A stretch of DNA of 64,000 nt from Patiria pectinifera (GCA_029964075.1 CM057129.1:27705430-27769429); one strand, 5' to 3'. Shown: positions 1 to 12,635, counted from the first letter of the stretch. Made by a program: numbers and translations. The notes: a model not told the origin generated them from the sequence alone.

Positions 1-1689
1 CCCCAAAAAAAGCAGCATTTTTTTTTAGTGACGTCGCTATAAAGGCAGGCCGCTTCGTACGCCACCATCTCTTCCTCCCAAAAAAAATCTGGTCAAAGCG
101 GTCAGAAATTGCCTCAGATCGCACCACAGAGCATTTAGAATCCAAAAAAATTTCGGGGCCCGCCGGACCACGAATCCCACGCCGTAATGTTTTGGATCCA
201 CTTTTTGGGGGACCAATTTTTTGGCGGGCCCCAAAAAAATTGTGTTCTGAATCCGCCCTGAGATGGTAGCCGCAAGGGGAAAGACAGCAGAAAATGTGGG
301 CAGACAAGATCAAGGAGTGGACTGGTCTTTAACTGGGCACAACTTCTTAGAACAGCAGAAGAACGAAACAAATGGAGGAACTGTGTGACGAATGCCATCA
401 TAACGTCGCCCCTACGGCCGGTAAAAAACGCCATAAATTTGAAACTTTTGTCTGCAGCACAATGGCTCGAACTCACGCACGGACCGAAAATCTTTGACCC
501 AGCACAGGGTACTTCACACTAAATCGATTAATGCGCGTGTAGTTGGGTCGTAAGTGCACGCGCTATCCGGAACTAGGGTGGCGAATTTTTAAAAATTAGA
601 GGCTTTACAACTTATTTTGATTCAATAAGCATTCGATGGAAGAGTTTATACGACTGTAGTGTATGAACAAAATATTCGAAATCACACGGTGCAAGTGATA
701 TACCGAAGGGAAAATATACGGTCGATTCGCAGCTCCCGCGATTTTCTACAAACCGTCCAAACATGTCGAAGTGCGAGTCGGAAATCTGGTCAAAATTCCT
801 CTTCTAAAGATTTTATCGGAAAAAATCTTTGTGTATCAAGGAGCTTACATTTTCCTTTTCAAAATGCACATCGTCAGAAAAAAAAATATTGGAGACTAAT
901 CCAAAAGAGGTAGGTTTTTATTTGAAGCTATCCGGAACTAGGAAAAATCCGGAACTAGGAAAAGGACTGTATGTCATGGCTGTCACTATACAGCCACACA
1001 GTTCATGAACCACTCGATAATTAGTCGGTACATACTTGACGGACTAATTCTCTTGTGGTTTATATTAACGAAAATAATCTGAAAACCTTGGAAATATCTG
1101 ATAAACATTATACAACAAAATACCTGGCCCAATTTTAACGTAAAATGGAAAGTTCTCGTCTCATATTTTTTCCACACAATGTTGGTAGATTTGAATTTAA
1201 AAAATCTGATTAGGATAGATATTTCATTGCTAAACAGGAAACAGTTGTATACCTACCTTTGTTTAAGTGAGGTGCCCTGCGAATGTTAGAAAGTTGCCCG
1301 AATGACCTGCTTTCTCTCAACGTTTGCGAAGCCGGTGTAGCGTGAATATCCGACTCCATGAAATGTGGACTCATTGGTAGTACTGCGCACGCGTGAGTAC
1401 GATACTATGCTATTTTTAGGATCGTTTCGGGAGAGTGACCTGTCACGTGCGAGGGATCAACCAATAATAGGGAAAAAGGGGTCCGATTTTCATAGGAGTC
1501 GGATTTTCATGTGACACCGGCCCTATGCAGTTTCCACGAAGGAAACAGTGTCGATTTACAAGTTAGCCAAAGATAGTTCACTTCTTGGTACCCAGGAAGC
1601 GAAAAGGAGCAATAAACCACACACTGATGTACATGTACCACCATAGTGCAACTTGCCCAGCTAAACTGAATTTCGATGCCGACCGGAAA
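1..1689. other. Intergenic DNA, no gene recognised
   Basis: I see no credible coding region here. Short open frames lack recognisable domains. The stretch has A/T runs and, near 930-960, a repeated phrase of the form 'atccggaactagga'. It could be decayed repeat sequence, but I cannot assign a family. Confidence 0.5.
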
Positions 1690-3340
1690 CTCAACGGACA
1701 CAGCTGAACCAGGTTAATTGCCGAAGTTTGAGAATTTCAAGGAAGGCCGGTAATTTGTGGTGATTGCCGATTTTCCGATGAATGAGTACGCCATCCTGTT
1801 CATTTATAAAAAATGACATGCTAGCCCAATGCTTTTTCCAACCCTCCATTATGCTTAAGCGAGCCTCATTCAGCAAGGTCCATAGGAATGTTTATAATAT
1901 AACACCTCATCCCACAGTTTCTGTGTTTTGGTTGGCGCTATGGCCGAGAGCGAGTCACATGATAATTTCTATTTTTGCTATCTTTCTGTGCACGGCCAAA
2001 AGTACGATACCCGTAGCAACCAAAGTACTATACCATTAGCAACCAAAGTATTATATCCACGGCGCGGTATTTGTGTGCAAATGCATGCTGGTGTCATAGA
2101 TATTGAATTTTTATTCTATATATATGGCTGGTGTGCGAGTTGCGCGTTGCGCGTAGCGCGTTTTGTTTCAAAAGGAGCGCGCCACAAAGTTGGGTTCAAA
2201 CATTTCGTGAAGGGGTAGTTTGGAAGAGAGAAATACACTTTCCACCAATTTTGTATTGAAATTGAAGTTTATTTCAACTGTGTTCAGATTTAAAAAAAAA
2301 AAAAATTAAAACCAAGCAGAATCTGTGGGTGAAATGTTATAAAACAAATATTGAATGCTTTATCTCGTGGTGAAGTAAAACTAGCCTCCCTCGGAGATCC
2401 ATGGAGCATTATATTTTCCCTCGGCTTTGCCTCGGGAAAATAGAATGTCCATGGATAACCTCGGGGACTAGTTTTACTACACCACTCGAAGCATTCAATA
2501 TTTGTATAATAGTCAACCGGGACACTATAAAGCTAAATATTTTCAGTATCGGTAAAATCGTTATTTATTTTGAGTTAAGGCTATCACACTTCTTGTTTCA
2601 ACGGGGCAGATTCAGGCATGGCGCATTTATGCGATTCGGAATTATAAAAACAAAACAGTTAACTACATGTTGTTCTTGTATCATTATGGCTTAGCCCAAT
2701 AATAGTTCCCTTAATTCTGAAAAGTAGATTTTCGGAATGCTTTATAAAAACATTTTGCTCTTTGGTTTTGTCATCGGCGGATTTGACCCAGCTATGGCCA
2801 CGGCTCATTGCAACTTTTGGATTTAAGCTGAGTATTTGAGCTGAAATTTGGGGAATTGAAATTGGACTGAGAACGGAAATGTGTCTGCCAAGATGTGCGG
2901 TCCGTTTCATTGCTAACCGATCGAGCGTGTGTTACGTCACTATCGAAGAAAAACAAGGCGCGCTGAATCAACGACTGTTTTGTGTAGGCAGTGTAGTGAT
3001 ATGTGCCCCGCGCCTTCTAACAGTATGGGCACATATCAGTACACGGTTTCGTTTTGTTTTACTCACCCTGTATAGCAACAAAACACAAATGGATGCATGC
3101 TATATCAACTTACAATGTGCAGTATACACAAACACTTTCCAACTTTTATTTTATATTCTGAATAATCATGGGTTGTTTGTCGAAGATTGTGCTAAAACAT
3201 TATACAACATTGTGCGTGTTAAGTTTAAAAATACAAAGGAAAGCCTCGCTTTCAATGCGGAGGTGCGCACAGCAGTTATGAAATTTGAAGATATATTCAT
3301 GCAATATTATCACATATGTAGACTCGTAAAAGTTTAAAAA
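1690..3340. repeat. Diverged copy of the receptor-spacer repeat
   Basis: Blocks here match, in the same order, parts of the spacers at 8560-11345 and 31250-34030. They include a phrase around 'aaggccggt..ttgtggtg', a block around 'atcggtaaaa.cgttattt', and the block at 3090-3320 that resembles 11120-11345. Identity is visibly lower than between the two 23-kb units, so this looks like an older copy. A 152-codon open frame at 2879-3337 overlaps this repeat and is not believed to be a gene. Confidence 0.55.
2337..2510. repeat. Foldback element with 'ctcggctttgcctcgg' centre
   Basis: The left arm (ttataaaacaaatattgaa...) and right arm (...ttcaatatttgtataat) are inverted copies that meet at a CTCGGCTTTGCC-like centre near 2420. 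The same architecture is found at 36218-36382, so this is a repeat family rather than a chance palindrome. It is likely a MITE-type element. Confidence 0.6.
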
Positions 3341-3720
3341 ATCTCGATACACGTAATCAGCGCGATCCCGGACTTGCAACCCAGGCAGTTCTGGATGAGA
3401 TATTCGCCAGAACACGCACGACATGCAGCCCATCCCACCACACCCTCCTGAAAAAGGAATAACAAATAGTAACGCCATGTTGGGCTTGAACCATCGACCT
3501 TAGGATTAATAGTCCCTTGCTCTAACCTTCTGAGCTAATCACTCTTCGTTTTTCCAAATATAATATTCGCACTTATATTGTTACTTTAATTTGCATGCAC
3601 ATGCCTGAAAAACTGCTAATAAGGTTTGTGCATTATGCATAGCAAATGCCTCGAATCTGACACTATAAATCTAGCCCATTCATTAACATATTAATATATA
3701 ATAATGTAACAACAGGAAGA
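3340..3720 (-). repeat. tRNA-derived repeat block (R family), partial
   Basis: On the minus strand 3476-3545 reads as a tRNA-like sequence: an A-box-like 'TTAGCTCAGAAGG' followed by a B-box-like 'GGTTCAAGCCC'. The anticodon stem is imperfect. Related blocks recur at about 12263, 21350, 26200, 34950, 44140, 49360, 56100 and 62195, so this is a tRNA-derived SINE-like or composite repeat and not a functional tRNA gene. Confidence 0.55.
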
Positions 3721-3864
3721 CAAAACGCTATTTTTTATAATTTATTATAAAGGATTCGGGATAAGTGACATGAAAAGCAAAGACAGGGGCAAAGTCTAAA
3801 ATCATGAAAATATCTTTTGTTTCAAATGTATATAGAAACAGGAACAGAAGTCAATACAAGATAA

Positions 3865-4210
3865 TGTGGAGGGAACTCCCTGGGCCAACCTTAGTCTATT
3901 AGGACCAAGTCTGACGCCTATTAGGGTGGAGATGATATTCTCAAACCAAAGCTTTTCCCTAGACGAGAGATCACTCAGAGCGACCTTCAAGGCTAAGGGG
4001 GCAGGTCTGTTTTGGTTGAAATATACCGCAGATTGTGACTGATTGCTAATTACTCTTTTAATTGCAAAATGAACCTGTAACAAAGACACCTGAAACAGAA
4101 TTGTCGGTAACCTCGAGCAACAATGACCATTTATTCAACAATAATCAATAAATGTAGAATAATTGGTTTATTATCTGGGCCCTTTAATTACAATAGGGAA
4201 ACAACCAACT
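3865..4210. repeat. Dispersed repeat shared with 19210 and 42480
   Basis: The segment beginning 'ggaactccctgggccaacc' and ending 'gctaattactc' is shared with 42483-42670. A shortened form is at about 19210-19340. The following part (about 4060-4210) is an inverted relative of 18540-18660. No coding potential is seen. Confidence 0.5.
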
Positions 4211-5900
4211 GCTCACATCAGCAGCAATGCGCTACTAAGTCAGCAGTGAGCAACAGTCTAAGCAATGTACCACAGTGTAAGATCATGTTGCACTCGATTT
4301 CGCTTCACCCATGCAAGTGTAACCGGTGAAATATTTTAAGCATATTTCAATCATATCTTTTTTGGCACCTTTGCTTTTCCTATCTCTTTTGAAAGTTTTA
4401 TTACTATTTTATATCCCAATAGTCGGTACGTGGGATTGCTTTTTCACACGTTTTGGATTGTTTTTATGTTTTCAAAGTATTGAAATTATTATTATCTTCA
4501 TTGTTTTATGTGCATGTTATATTTTTGTTCACCACTGTGAGCATGAGTGAGAAAACCTGTCCTTTAGCCGTGGGTCAGAAACACATTCCACATGTCCAAG
4601 TTTCTGGAAAAGTACTTACCTACAGGCAGGAGGCCTGACTACATGTACCTTATTATTATTCATTAGACTCTAGCTTTTCTATACCGGTTACTTTGTTTTA
4701 TCACCTCTTTAGCAATGACTGTTTATTCATAATCCCTGTGTGGTCAACCACGGAATGTGAGGCACTGGCCAATATCCTGTGGTTCAAATAAGCTTGGTTC
4801 AGTCTTGTATTAGCCACAAACAAGAGCACACACATGTTGTAAAGTTTTGTGATTTAAAGAAAGTTTTACAGCGCTGGCTGCGCTTTGCTGCCATGCGGCC
4901 ACTGACGAGGAATAAAAACAGTAAATTTTCCATTTAAACTTGAGAAGAGCCTGTGTTCCCCAGTCACACAAGCTAGCGTCAGCGTCGTCAAGTACATTTA
5001 CGTTGTACGGCTGTGCATCAGCATTGCATAACGTAACTTATTAAGTACAATCACGGTGTGTACCCACAGCGCGCGTCAGGATTACACAAAACACAGAGTG
5101 CAAGCCACAACTACCTTACAATTCCACAGCTCAACTCCCTCCGCGATCACGTGAGTACCCCTCACCAATCTGCCCACGCGCATACATGCACTAAACCAAG
5201 CATTGCATACCCTATGCGCATTTATAACCAATCGCGTACATGCATAAACGCACTGAACGCTAAGCCACGCCCAGTCACGCACGCACTATCCGGTTCGTTA
5301 GTGACTTCGTCATTCACACTGATTACAGACGCCCACTGGTTAAACACTCAAGTTGCGTTAACTTCCGGTTCCATCCTAGTCTGGTTCCCAGACCAACTTA
5401 TTCTGACTATTCCTGATTAATCTTAGGTCAGGTAGCTGCTAGTAATACATATATTACAAATATACGTCACGTGACTAAAACGGGAGGAATGCCCCCTTTT
5501 TCCGAAAATGTCCGAAGTTTGCCGAATTCATTTCGTCGACAAACGGATAGCGCTCAGGTATTTCCGAGTATAATGTAGCTTTTATGAACTACCTAATTGT
5601 TTATTAAAAACTGTAAAAATGAGATGATAATTAAAATTCATTGCTTGCATTTAGAAAACTTGAAATTCAACGACGATGGGCATCAAAGTATGCACGGATC
5701 GTATACTAGGGGCGAACTTTTGGCTGCGTCATGTACTATTTGGAAATAGACGACTGTTAGTGTTACATGGATTTTCCAAAACTCAGTGAGGTCTCCATTT
5801 TGGCTTGGCCTGCTAAGATGACATTTGGGCCCCTAACTTTTTAGATTACAAGTCAACATTAGTCAACATTCGTCAATGTTTCCTTACATAAATGTCAAAC
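4211..5900. other. Intergenic DNA, no gene recognised
   Basis: AT-rich on the left and moderately GC-rich around 5050-5400. The 120-codon open frame at 5058-5420 shows no domain, signal or family resemblance and is probably fortuitous. Confidence 0.45.
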
Positions 5901-6119
5901 TGTATGACATTATGAAACAGGTAATGTTTTTGAAAAATTGATCGGAACATTCAAAGTTATAAGTGAGAAAGCGATTCGAAAGCGAAGCCGAGTTTTGAAA
6001 AAAAGGTCGTCAATGTCTAGCAGGGGCTGAAATTTGAAGTTTGGATCAGAGATGTCGGAAGGTGTTGAAAATGCGCTGCATACATTGTACGCAGAACAGG
6101 TGCTCGAGCATGACACGGT

Positions 6120-6270
6120 TGCTTTAGTTCCCAAGACGTTGTTGTGGTAGCGGTCCGGTTTGTGAGTGACGTAGGTTCGTTGTGATAACGTCCTCATTTG
6201 GTGGCTGATTGCGTATCAATATACAACACAAAACAACGTTATATACCAAGACTAATCAAACTTCAATGTA
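6120..6270. repeat. Decayed 3' inverted-repeat block of receptor A
   Basis: A degraded version of the block that lies 3' of the other receptors: 'ccaagacgttgttgtgg' on one side and 'aacaacgttatataccaagact' on the other, immediately before the receptor stop codon. It is much less intact than at B, C or D. Confidence 0.45.
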
Positions 6271-6274
6271 TATC

Positions 6275-7405
6275 CTATTTTAAGGTTGTTCCACAACACT
6301 TGTTTCGTTGCACGAACTTCAAAAACTCGGAATGTTCTGGGATAGCAGCCCACTGCCGTCGCAAGATGCAACCGAATATGGTCTTAAAATCCCGGTGCTT
6401 GGTTGCATAAATCATGGGGTTGACACAACTGTTGACAAAGAACAAAGTGAAGAGGTATGGTATGACCGGGCTGTCACCGCTCAGGACAGCGACAGCGTAT
6501 GGAGTAATGCACAGCATAAAGGCACAGACGACATAGAACATGTTCTTGGTGATGTCGTTCTCTCGGCGTGTCACCTGTGAGTTGATGGCCGGCACAGAGC
6601 TCAGGGTGGCTGGGGATTTGATTCGGTCATTACTGGTCATGTGGGCCAGTGGAATCGTAACAGTGGTGGTGGTTGGGATGCTACTTGACGTGAGGGGTCT
6701 TTTTTCTTGGTGGACCGTGGCCATCCTCCTGGAGTGTTGTTTGAGATGTCTCCAGATGAGTACGTAACAAACAATGATGATGATCAGCAGAACGGGGTAT
6801 ATAATGCCTGCTACGATGATGTTATAGGTACGCCAGGTAGAATTGTATGACCCGCACGTATGGTACTTTCGGTTGTAGTTGAATTCGCCTGTTTTAATGA
6901 AGGATGGTAATAAGACGATGAACAGCGGGACCAACCATACCAAAACCAGCCAGAAGACGATCTTCTTTGGTGTGTAGACTTTATGGTAAGTTGTCGCAGG
7001 TCGTGTGATCAGCAGCAGTCGGTTAAGGGCGATGGAGACAAGCGAGAAAACGCTACAACCAACCGATGCATTCTGAACAACAGCGGTGATGCTGCAGACC
7101 CAAACACTGATCGGTAGACTCTCCCGACCAAGCAAAGCCACGGCATTCCACGGGATGACTAGACAGGTCAGAAAGTCCGCCACGCTCAAGTTCACGACGA
7201 AGGCGTTGGTATCCGTGCGGACTTTCTTGGACAGAAGCACGGCCAGTATCACAAGCGTGTTACCAAAGATTCCAAGCAAGGCTATGACAAGGAACATAGT
7301 GGCTACGATGACCCTCTGGGTGTAGTCAGTGAATTCGAATGTTGAACTCTCCGTGGGGTCCAACGTAACCCCCTCAGTAACAACTGTGCTCGTTTTGACA
7401 TCCAT
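6275..7405 (-). CDS. Intact single-exon rhodopsin-class GPCR (paralogue A)
   Basis: A 376-residue receptor for the plasma membrane, predicted to signal through heterotrimeric G proteins; the ligand is unknown. Seven hydrophobic segments are visible. TM1 has GN at 48-49 and TM2 has VAD with D77. C104 at the top of TM3 can pair with C184 in loop 2. TM3 ends NRL (128-130) in place of DRY, and W157 marks TM4. TM5 has YP (203-204), TM6 has TP (301-302) and TM7 has NPMIY (329-333). Loop 2 carries one N-glycosylation sequon (N188-S-T). Intracellular loop 3 (about 221-285) is Ser/Thr-rich. The N-terminus is short (about 30 residues) with no signal peptide, usual for class A. The start matches all paralogues, and the stop is TAG. 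The family is melatonin/GPR84/Moody-like; this is inference from motifs. Confidence 0.93.
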   Translation of the reverse strand: MDVKTSTVVTEGVTLDPTESSTFEFTDYTQRVIVATMFLVIALLGIFGNTLVILAVLLSKKVRTDTNAFVVNLSVADFLTCLVIPWNAVALLGRESLPISVWVCSITAVVQNASVGCSVFSLVSIALNRLLLITRPATTYHKVYTPKKIVFWLVLVWLVPLFIVLLPSFIKTGEFNYNRKYHTCGSYNSTWRTYNIIVAGIIYPVLLIIIIVCYVLIWRHLKQHSRRMATVHQEKRPLTSSSIPTTTTVTIPLAHMTSNDRIKSPATLSSVPAINSQVTRRENDITKNMFYVVCAFMLCITPYAVAVLSGDSPVIPYLFTLFFVNSCVNPMIYATKHRDFKTIFGCILRRQWAAIPEHSEFLKFVQRNKCCGTTLK

Positions 7406-7500
7406 TTGGAAAAGTTGACTTCACTTGTGATGACGGACAATCACTCTGAATGATTTGCGTGCTTTGGTACCACATTACACCACCATTTATCCAGACCAAG
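7406..7500 (-). promoter_or_regulatory. Conserved upstream flank of receptor A
   Basis: About 70-90 bases directly upstream of the start codon are nearly identical to the flanks of B, C, D and E (phrase 'acttgtgatgacggacaat'). The similarity ends after 'tttggtaccacatta'. This is probable 5' UTR or proximal promoter. Unlike B and E, this copy has no clear TATATACTT motif. Confidence 0.4.
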
Positions 7501-10500
7501 ACCAGTCTATAGTGGTTTTCGTAGTTCGCATGTCGGTTTCTAGTGTAGTTTACAGCTTATCCTATCATTTACTCCAACATGATTGTACAGTTGGCCCAGG
7601 AACGTCATCGCAGGAAATGTTCTACATTTTATTTGTTAATCTTCTATGAAAAGGAGCTGAGCCGGAAAAGCGCAGGATGAATAATGCATAATAAGTTATT
7701 ATACATAATACACGTAGGTTTTTACATCCAGCCACCGTAATAACAAAAAATCAAAGAGCCCGTTGACCATTCTGAGCTATATACATTTTAGAGAGACTAC
7801 GCGCTGGTTACCAATCCCTCTATTCGAATGTGGGGAGGGAACCAGTCTCAACCATTCCCATCATTCCAAAAACTGAAATAGAACTGCATTAAAGAATACA
7901 GAACTTTTTCTATGAACAGAACATGTATAAAAAAACAAAATTAACTAAACATATGCACATGAAAAACGTATCGTTCTATAGAAATATATTGTTCTTGGAA
8001 CGGTAATATGGCAGACGTTGATTTTACCTGTAACAACTAATGCATAGGTATCCAGATTTTGTTGGCTCAGACCAACTCTGGGGAGTGTTACAACTGATAA
8101 TTTAATAACCAACGGATAACGTATCACCAATCGATAATATAACAATAATTGACCGATACTCTATCACTAACCGATAATGTATCAAGAATTGACAGATAGC
8201 ATAATAAATGTTACTTCACCATCAGTCAATTTTTGTTACTTTATCGGTTAGGACTGATAATTGTAATAAAAATTGACTGCGAGTGTAGTATATTCTATAC
8301 TACACTATCGGTAAATTGTTACGTAAATTAAGCGACTGCGCGTCATTGAGGGACCGATGAGGGACATACTGTCGCACTACTGGATGGTGTACCAATTCAT
8401 CGAAATATCGGCAATCACCACAAATAACCAATTTTTATGAAATTCACGCCACTGATTCAGTGAATCAGTGACGAAAATTTCAAGAAAGGCTGGTTATCAC
8501 CACAAATAACCGGCCTTCCTGGAAATTCTCGTCACTGATTTAAAAGGTATAGGAATCAGTGACGAGAATTGCAAGGAAGGCCGGTTAATTGTGGTGGTCG
8601 CCGAATTTCCTATGGATTGGTTCACCATCCTGTTCATTTATTAAAGAGACATTATAGCCCAAATGATCAGTGGGCTTTAGCGCGCCACATTCAGCAAGGT
8701 CCATTGTAGGAATTTACAGTCAATCCGGACAAGAAGCAACATATTTCCCGTATCGGTAAAACTGTTATTTATTTTGAATTAAGGCTATCGCACTTTGTTC
8801 TCAACGGGGCAGATTCATGCTAAACCCTAATTATTCGATTTGGAGTTATAAAAAAAGAAAGATCTTTTGTTCTTGCTTCATTATGTCTAAGCCCAATGAA
8901 AGTTCCGTTAATTTTGAAAATGAGATCTTATGCATCTTTTAAAAAAACAAAACCATTTTGCTCCATTGTTTTGTCACAGGCAGATTTAAACCAGCTAGAT
9001 GTGGCAAAGGCTCAACTTTTGGATTTAATCTGAGTATTTAAGCTGAAATGTGGGGATTTAAAATAATTAGGCTGAGAATGAAGACATTGTTTCAAGGCTT
9101 ACAAAAAGGACTACACTTTTAATTGTCAACAGTCTGGGACTGTCCTGGGAGTGTGATTCGTAAAAACTGTAATTATGTCTGTTGTATTCAAATATGCAAA
9201 ATGTATACATCTCGATTTAGAGAAACTATAGACAAGAGTGTCTCACTCTTTTATAATGTCATAATTATGAAATTCTTTAGAAAGAATAAATAATGGTGAA
9301 CATATAAGTGAGAGTACGTCCCTGGGTAGTCTGAGTATCACCTGTTATCCACGGAACCAAGTGCTGTATAACGTCTGATATGTCTAGACATTTAGATAAT
9401 TATATGCCTGCCGCGGGCCAGCCAATCGGAGTCGACTTAACTAAATCGTGACGTATTTCATTCCAAAATCAAGACTAAATGGTTTGATTGGTCAATTCGA
9501 CTGCAGTGTTTTGTAATACAGCAACAACCTGGCGCATTAATGCGTAACATGATACAGAGCTCGTGACACAGTTTTTTTTTAATCCATTGTCTATGACGTT
9601 CAACGGATGAATGACCGAAGACCCGATATAGGAAGCGCTCACTGACTTGTCAAAATGTAGGAGGTCAATATGCGGGGTCTTGCCTAATTAATCAGCGAAT
9701 CTGCTCATATACATAGACCATTACTTTTGCCATACATAGACTAGTCCCATGGTGCGTCCTACAAAAACTAGGCAGTCAAAATATTGTACATGTCTTGTAT
9801 TTTCAAATTTCGTTTTGAGTGCTTCAGGGGATGGTATTTTCCATGAGTTGTCCAGAACACTTGTCTATAATTTGAAGTAAAATAATGGACGATTTTTATT
9901 GAAATCTTTCATAACTCAACTTGTGATAAATAAACGTAAAATAAAAATGATAAAAAATATTGGGAATTGAAAACAAAATATTACCCTGATTTGTCTCTTT
10001 TTCCTATCACTTCTAATTGTGTATCATTTATATAGGCCTACATATCATATTGAAAATATACCGATTTTTTTTCTGAAAACAATTTCATACAGATTAGAAA
10101 ATTAAGGAAAATAGCACGTCAGGAAAGTGGGTGCCAAAAACTTAAAGAAAATTAACATAAGACTTGAAGAATGCAAGAGTCAGGCAGTCATGTCTTTCAA
10201 ATTTTGCATTAGAAAGATGAAAACTCCAATTGACATGGTATGTAAAATGTTCTCACTCTGAACTTGAAAGGAAAGCTTTTACTATCGCCGGCCGAAACGT
10301 AGCTTCCGAGTTTTATGTTTATAAATCATGCCAGATTTTATTTTTCTTTAAGAGTGGCGTAATTGAGGGGGGGGGGGGGGGGGGATAAGGGCACTCATCC
10401 CCTACTCGAATCCTGTTTCCCCGGTCAGAATTCCCAGAAGCTAAAACATGGCCAATCCCTCCAGACAATTATGTCCCCGAAGATCCCCGCCAACGAAACC

Positions 10501-11110
10501 CTATAGCTGCTGTCCTGAAATCTTATCGAAGGAATATTTCGACTACATAATACATTTTCAGCCGCAGATACATATAAATATTTTTGACGAAATATCCGAA
10601 CACTTAACTGAAGTACACGCACGAACACTTTTCCAACGCTTTTGGCGGCGAAACACCTAGTGTTTTCAAACTGTTTTTGTGTTCTTCATTCCACGAAATC
10701 ATTTTTTTTTTCTACGATCTGCGCTACCAATATCTTTCTCGTGGCATTTTATGGGAATAAGTTAAGCTACATGAATATTCTTTTTTACTAGAAAACAACT
10801 GAATCGCTCTTCGACATGATGTTTATTTCTCGAAAGGTTCAATGGGCATTAGGCCTATTTCAATTTGTTTCAGTTTTTTTGACCGACCGACCCTACTGCA
10901 GAAGCAAAAAAAAAGAGGAAGATGATAACCATAAAAATAAAAAGGGATGCCCTTTCCAAAAAAAAACCACCCCAGAGCAGCTAGTTCACACAAATACGTT
11001 GTCGATAGGTCCTTAACTTGGGACTATTGCGTTACAACGAATTTAATATCGAGCAACAACGAAATGGAAACCGATATTTTACTATTACTTTGTAAATTTA
11101 TAAAGTCTAT
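7500..11110. other. Receptor spacer of unit 1, no gene recognised
   Basis: Noncoding, AT-rich spacer matched along its length by 30150-33800. It includes a short palindrome at 8283-8305, sequence with repeated 'aatcagtgacgaaaat'-like phrases in both orientations at 8450-8590, and a G-run at 10368-10383. Open frames are short and unsupported. Confidence 0.6.
8283..8305. repeat. Short perfect palindrome (unit 1 version)
   Basis: Ten-base arms (gtgtagtata / tatactacac) surround the 3-base centre ttc. In unit 2 (30975-31011) the arms are 17 bases and the centre is the reverse complement, gaa. See findings. Confidence 0.8.
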
Positions 11111-11617
11111 ATGGCAATAAATCACATCTGGATGCATGCTATATCAACTAACAATTTATAGTATACACAAACACTGCTTTTCAATTCAATTTCATGAGAT
11201 GTGCAGAACAACCAATGGTTGTTTGCCGAAGCTTGTGCTGAATCATAATATAAAACAACATTGTAAGTGTCAATCTCTTTTATACAAACGAAAGCTTCGA
11301 TTTCGATGCGGAGGTGCACACAACAGTCACATATGAAATTTGTCGAAGGATTTATCCAAATTTTTTGTCACCGTTTTCACGAAGGGGCGAATTTCATGAA
11401 AATCGTCTGTTTTTCGAAAAGTTGGGTTTTTTTTGGTGAAAATGAATAAATATAACAATATCTACAACCTGGTTAGGCTATACTTTCAAAAAATGAATAA
11501 AATGTTAATTAACCTAATCATGGGCGAATTTGCTACAAGTGCCTTTTTGCGTTTTCACGAAGGGGCTAATTTCCGCACTCTATGTAATTAATACATTTTT
11601 AGTAAATAAATACTTTG

Positions 11618-11935
11618 CGAATTCGTAACAGTTGAACATATTTCAACTCAGGCGAATTTCGCAGCGAATGTTTCATGACGTCAAATTCGCTACGCGTTCG
11701 TATTCGCATGAAGTGTGAACCGGGCTTTAGACCGCAGTAGGGCGAAGTCGGCTCATACTCGGCACGAAAGCGAAAGCCAACGCGAATTTGTGACGTCGTG
11801 GCAAGTGTTCGCGCTGCGAATTCGTAAAAGTTGAACATAACTTAACTCGGGCGAATTTCGCAGCGAATGTTTCATGACGTCCAATTCGCTTCGCATTCGC
11901 TTTCGCATGAAGTATGAACCAGGCTTCATCACTCT
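11618..11935. repeat. Two-copy direct repeat, period about 200 bp
   Basis: The phrases 'gaattcgtaa.agttgaacata' and 'gcgaatttcgcagcgaatg' occur twice, about 200 bases apart, with 'cgcatgaagt.tgaacc.ggctt' after each. The GC-rich, CGAA-rich phrase stands out from the AT-rich surroundings. The unit 2 copy is at about 34310-34620. This is likely a MITE-type element; I cannot name the family. Confidence 0.6.
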
Positions 11936-12262
11936 AGCGTTTTCACGAAAGGGCGAATTTGCTAAATGGTCTTTTTTTTTCGTTTTCACGAATAGCCACT
12001 TCTTTTAATTGATTAATTCTGCAAAATATTAATCACCTTTTTTTTCTTAAAGTTTGCTACATTTAGGAAGATTATAATCTGTTCTTTCCTCTGATACCTA
12101 AATCTTGCATATTTTATGCATCTTTAAGTTTCAAATTGTCAAATGAAAAAAGGACCAACTTTAAACGCGATTATCTCGAATGTTTGTTCAGACAGTGAAA
12201 TACCAAATTCGCCTCTTCGTGAAAACTGTGACGCAATGTTTTCATCAGACTCGTAATCGTAA

Positions 12263-12430
12263 AGTTTGAACATCTCGATTCACGTAATGAGCCCGATCCC
12301 AGACTTGCAACCCAAGGAGCCCTGGTTGAGATATACGCTAGAACAAGCCCGTCATCAAGCCCATCCAACCCCAGCCTCCTAAAACAGAAGAACGAAATTT
12401 GGATATGACGTTTTGAACACCCCATTATAC
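12263..12430 (-). repeat. Partial R-family block
   Basis: The segment 'catctcgattcacgta..gagc..gatccc.gacttgcaaccca' is shared with 3335-3450 and 34950-35100. Only part of the repeat is present; the tRNA-like part is missing. Confidence 0.5.
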
Positions 12431-12635
12431 CTATGTCTTGGATTCTTTAGATTTTGATGTAAAAGTCACGAAAACAAACAGCAGTTAACACAACAATAAT
12501 AACACGACGTCAACTTACTTGCATGTCGCTTGCTCCAAATAGTTGATCGTCTTCAAGTTCGCTGCATTTACGTGTGAAACCCGTTCGTACCATATAGAAT
12601 AAAAAGACGCGTACGTACCGTATGCACGAAGTCAC

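Noticed and set aside
2879-3337. A 152-codon plus-strand open frame
   Set aside because: It overlaps a repeat block shared with 11120-11345, where the frame is not conserved, and it shows no domain.
5058-5420. A 120-codon plus-strand open frame
   Set aside because: No recognisable domain, signal or paralogue. Composition suggests a chance frame in locally GC-rich DNA.
7086-7325. A 79-codon plus-strand open frame (MMLQTQT...) repeated opposite every receptor 5' half, also at 14145, 23918, 29742, 37425, 46747, 52860 and 63560
   Set aside because: It is antisense to TM1-TM3 of the receptors and is open in all copies only because the nucleotide sequence there is nearly identical. No start context or family supports it.
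7390-7500. A 5' UTR intron with acceptor just upstream of the receptor start
   Set aside because: GT-like donors exist further upstream, but no convincing pyrimidine tract and AG acceptor is seen. Transcript data would be needed.
10425-10660. Overlapping 67- and 70-codon frames on both strands, also at 33121
   Set aside because: Only one of them is preserved in both units, with no domain; likely noncoding spacer.
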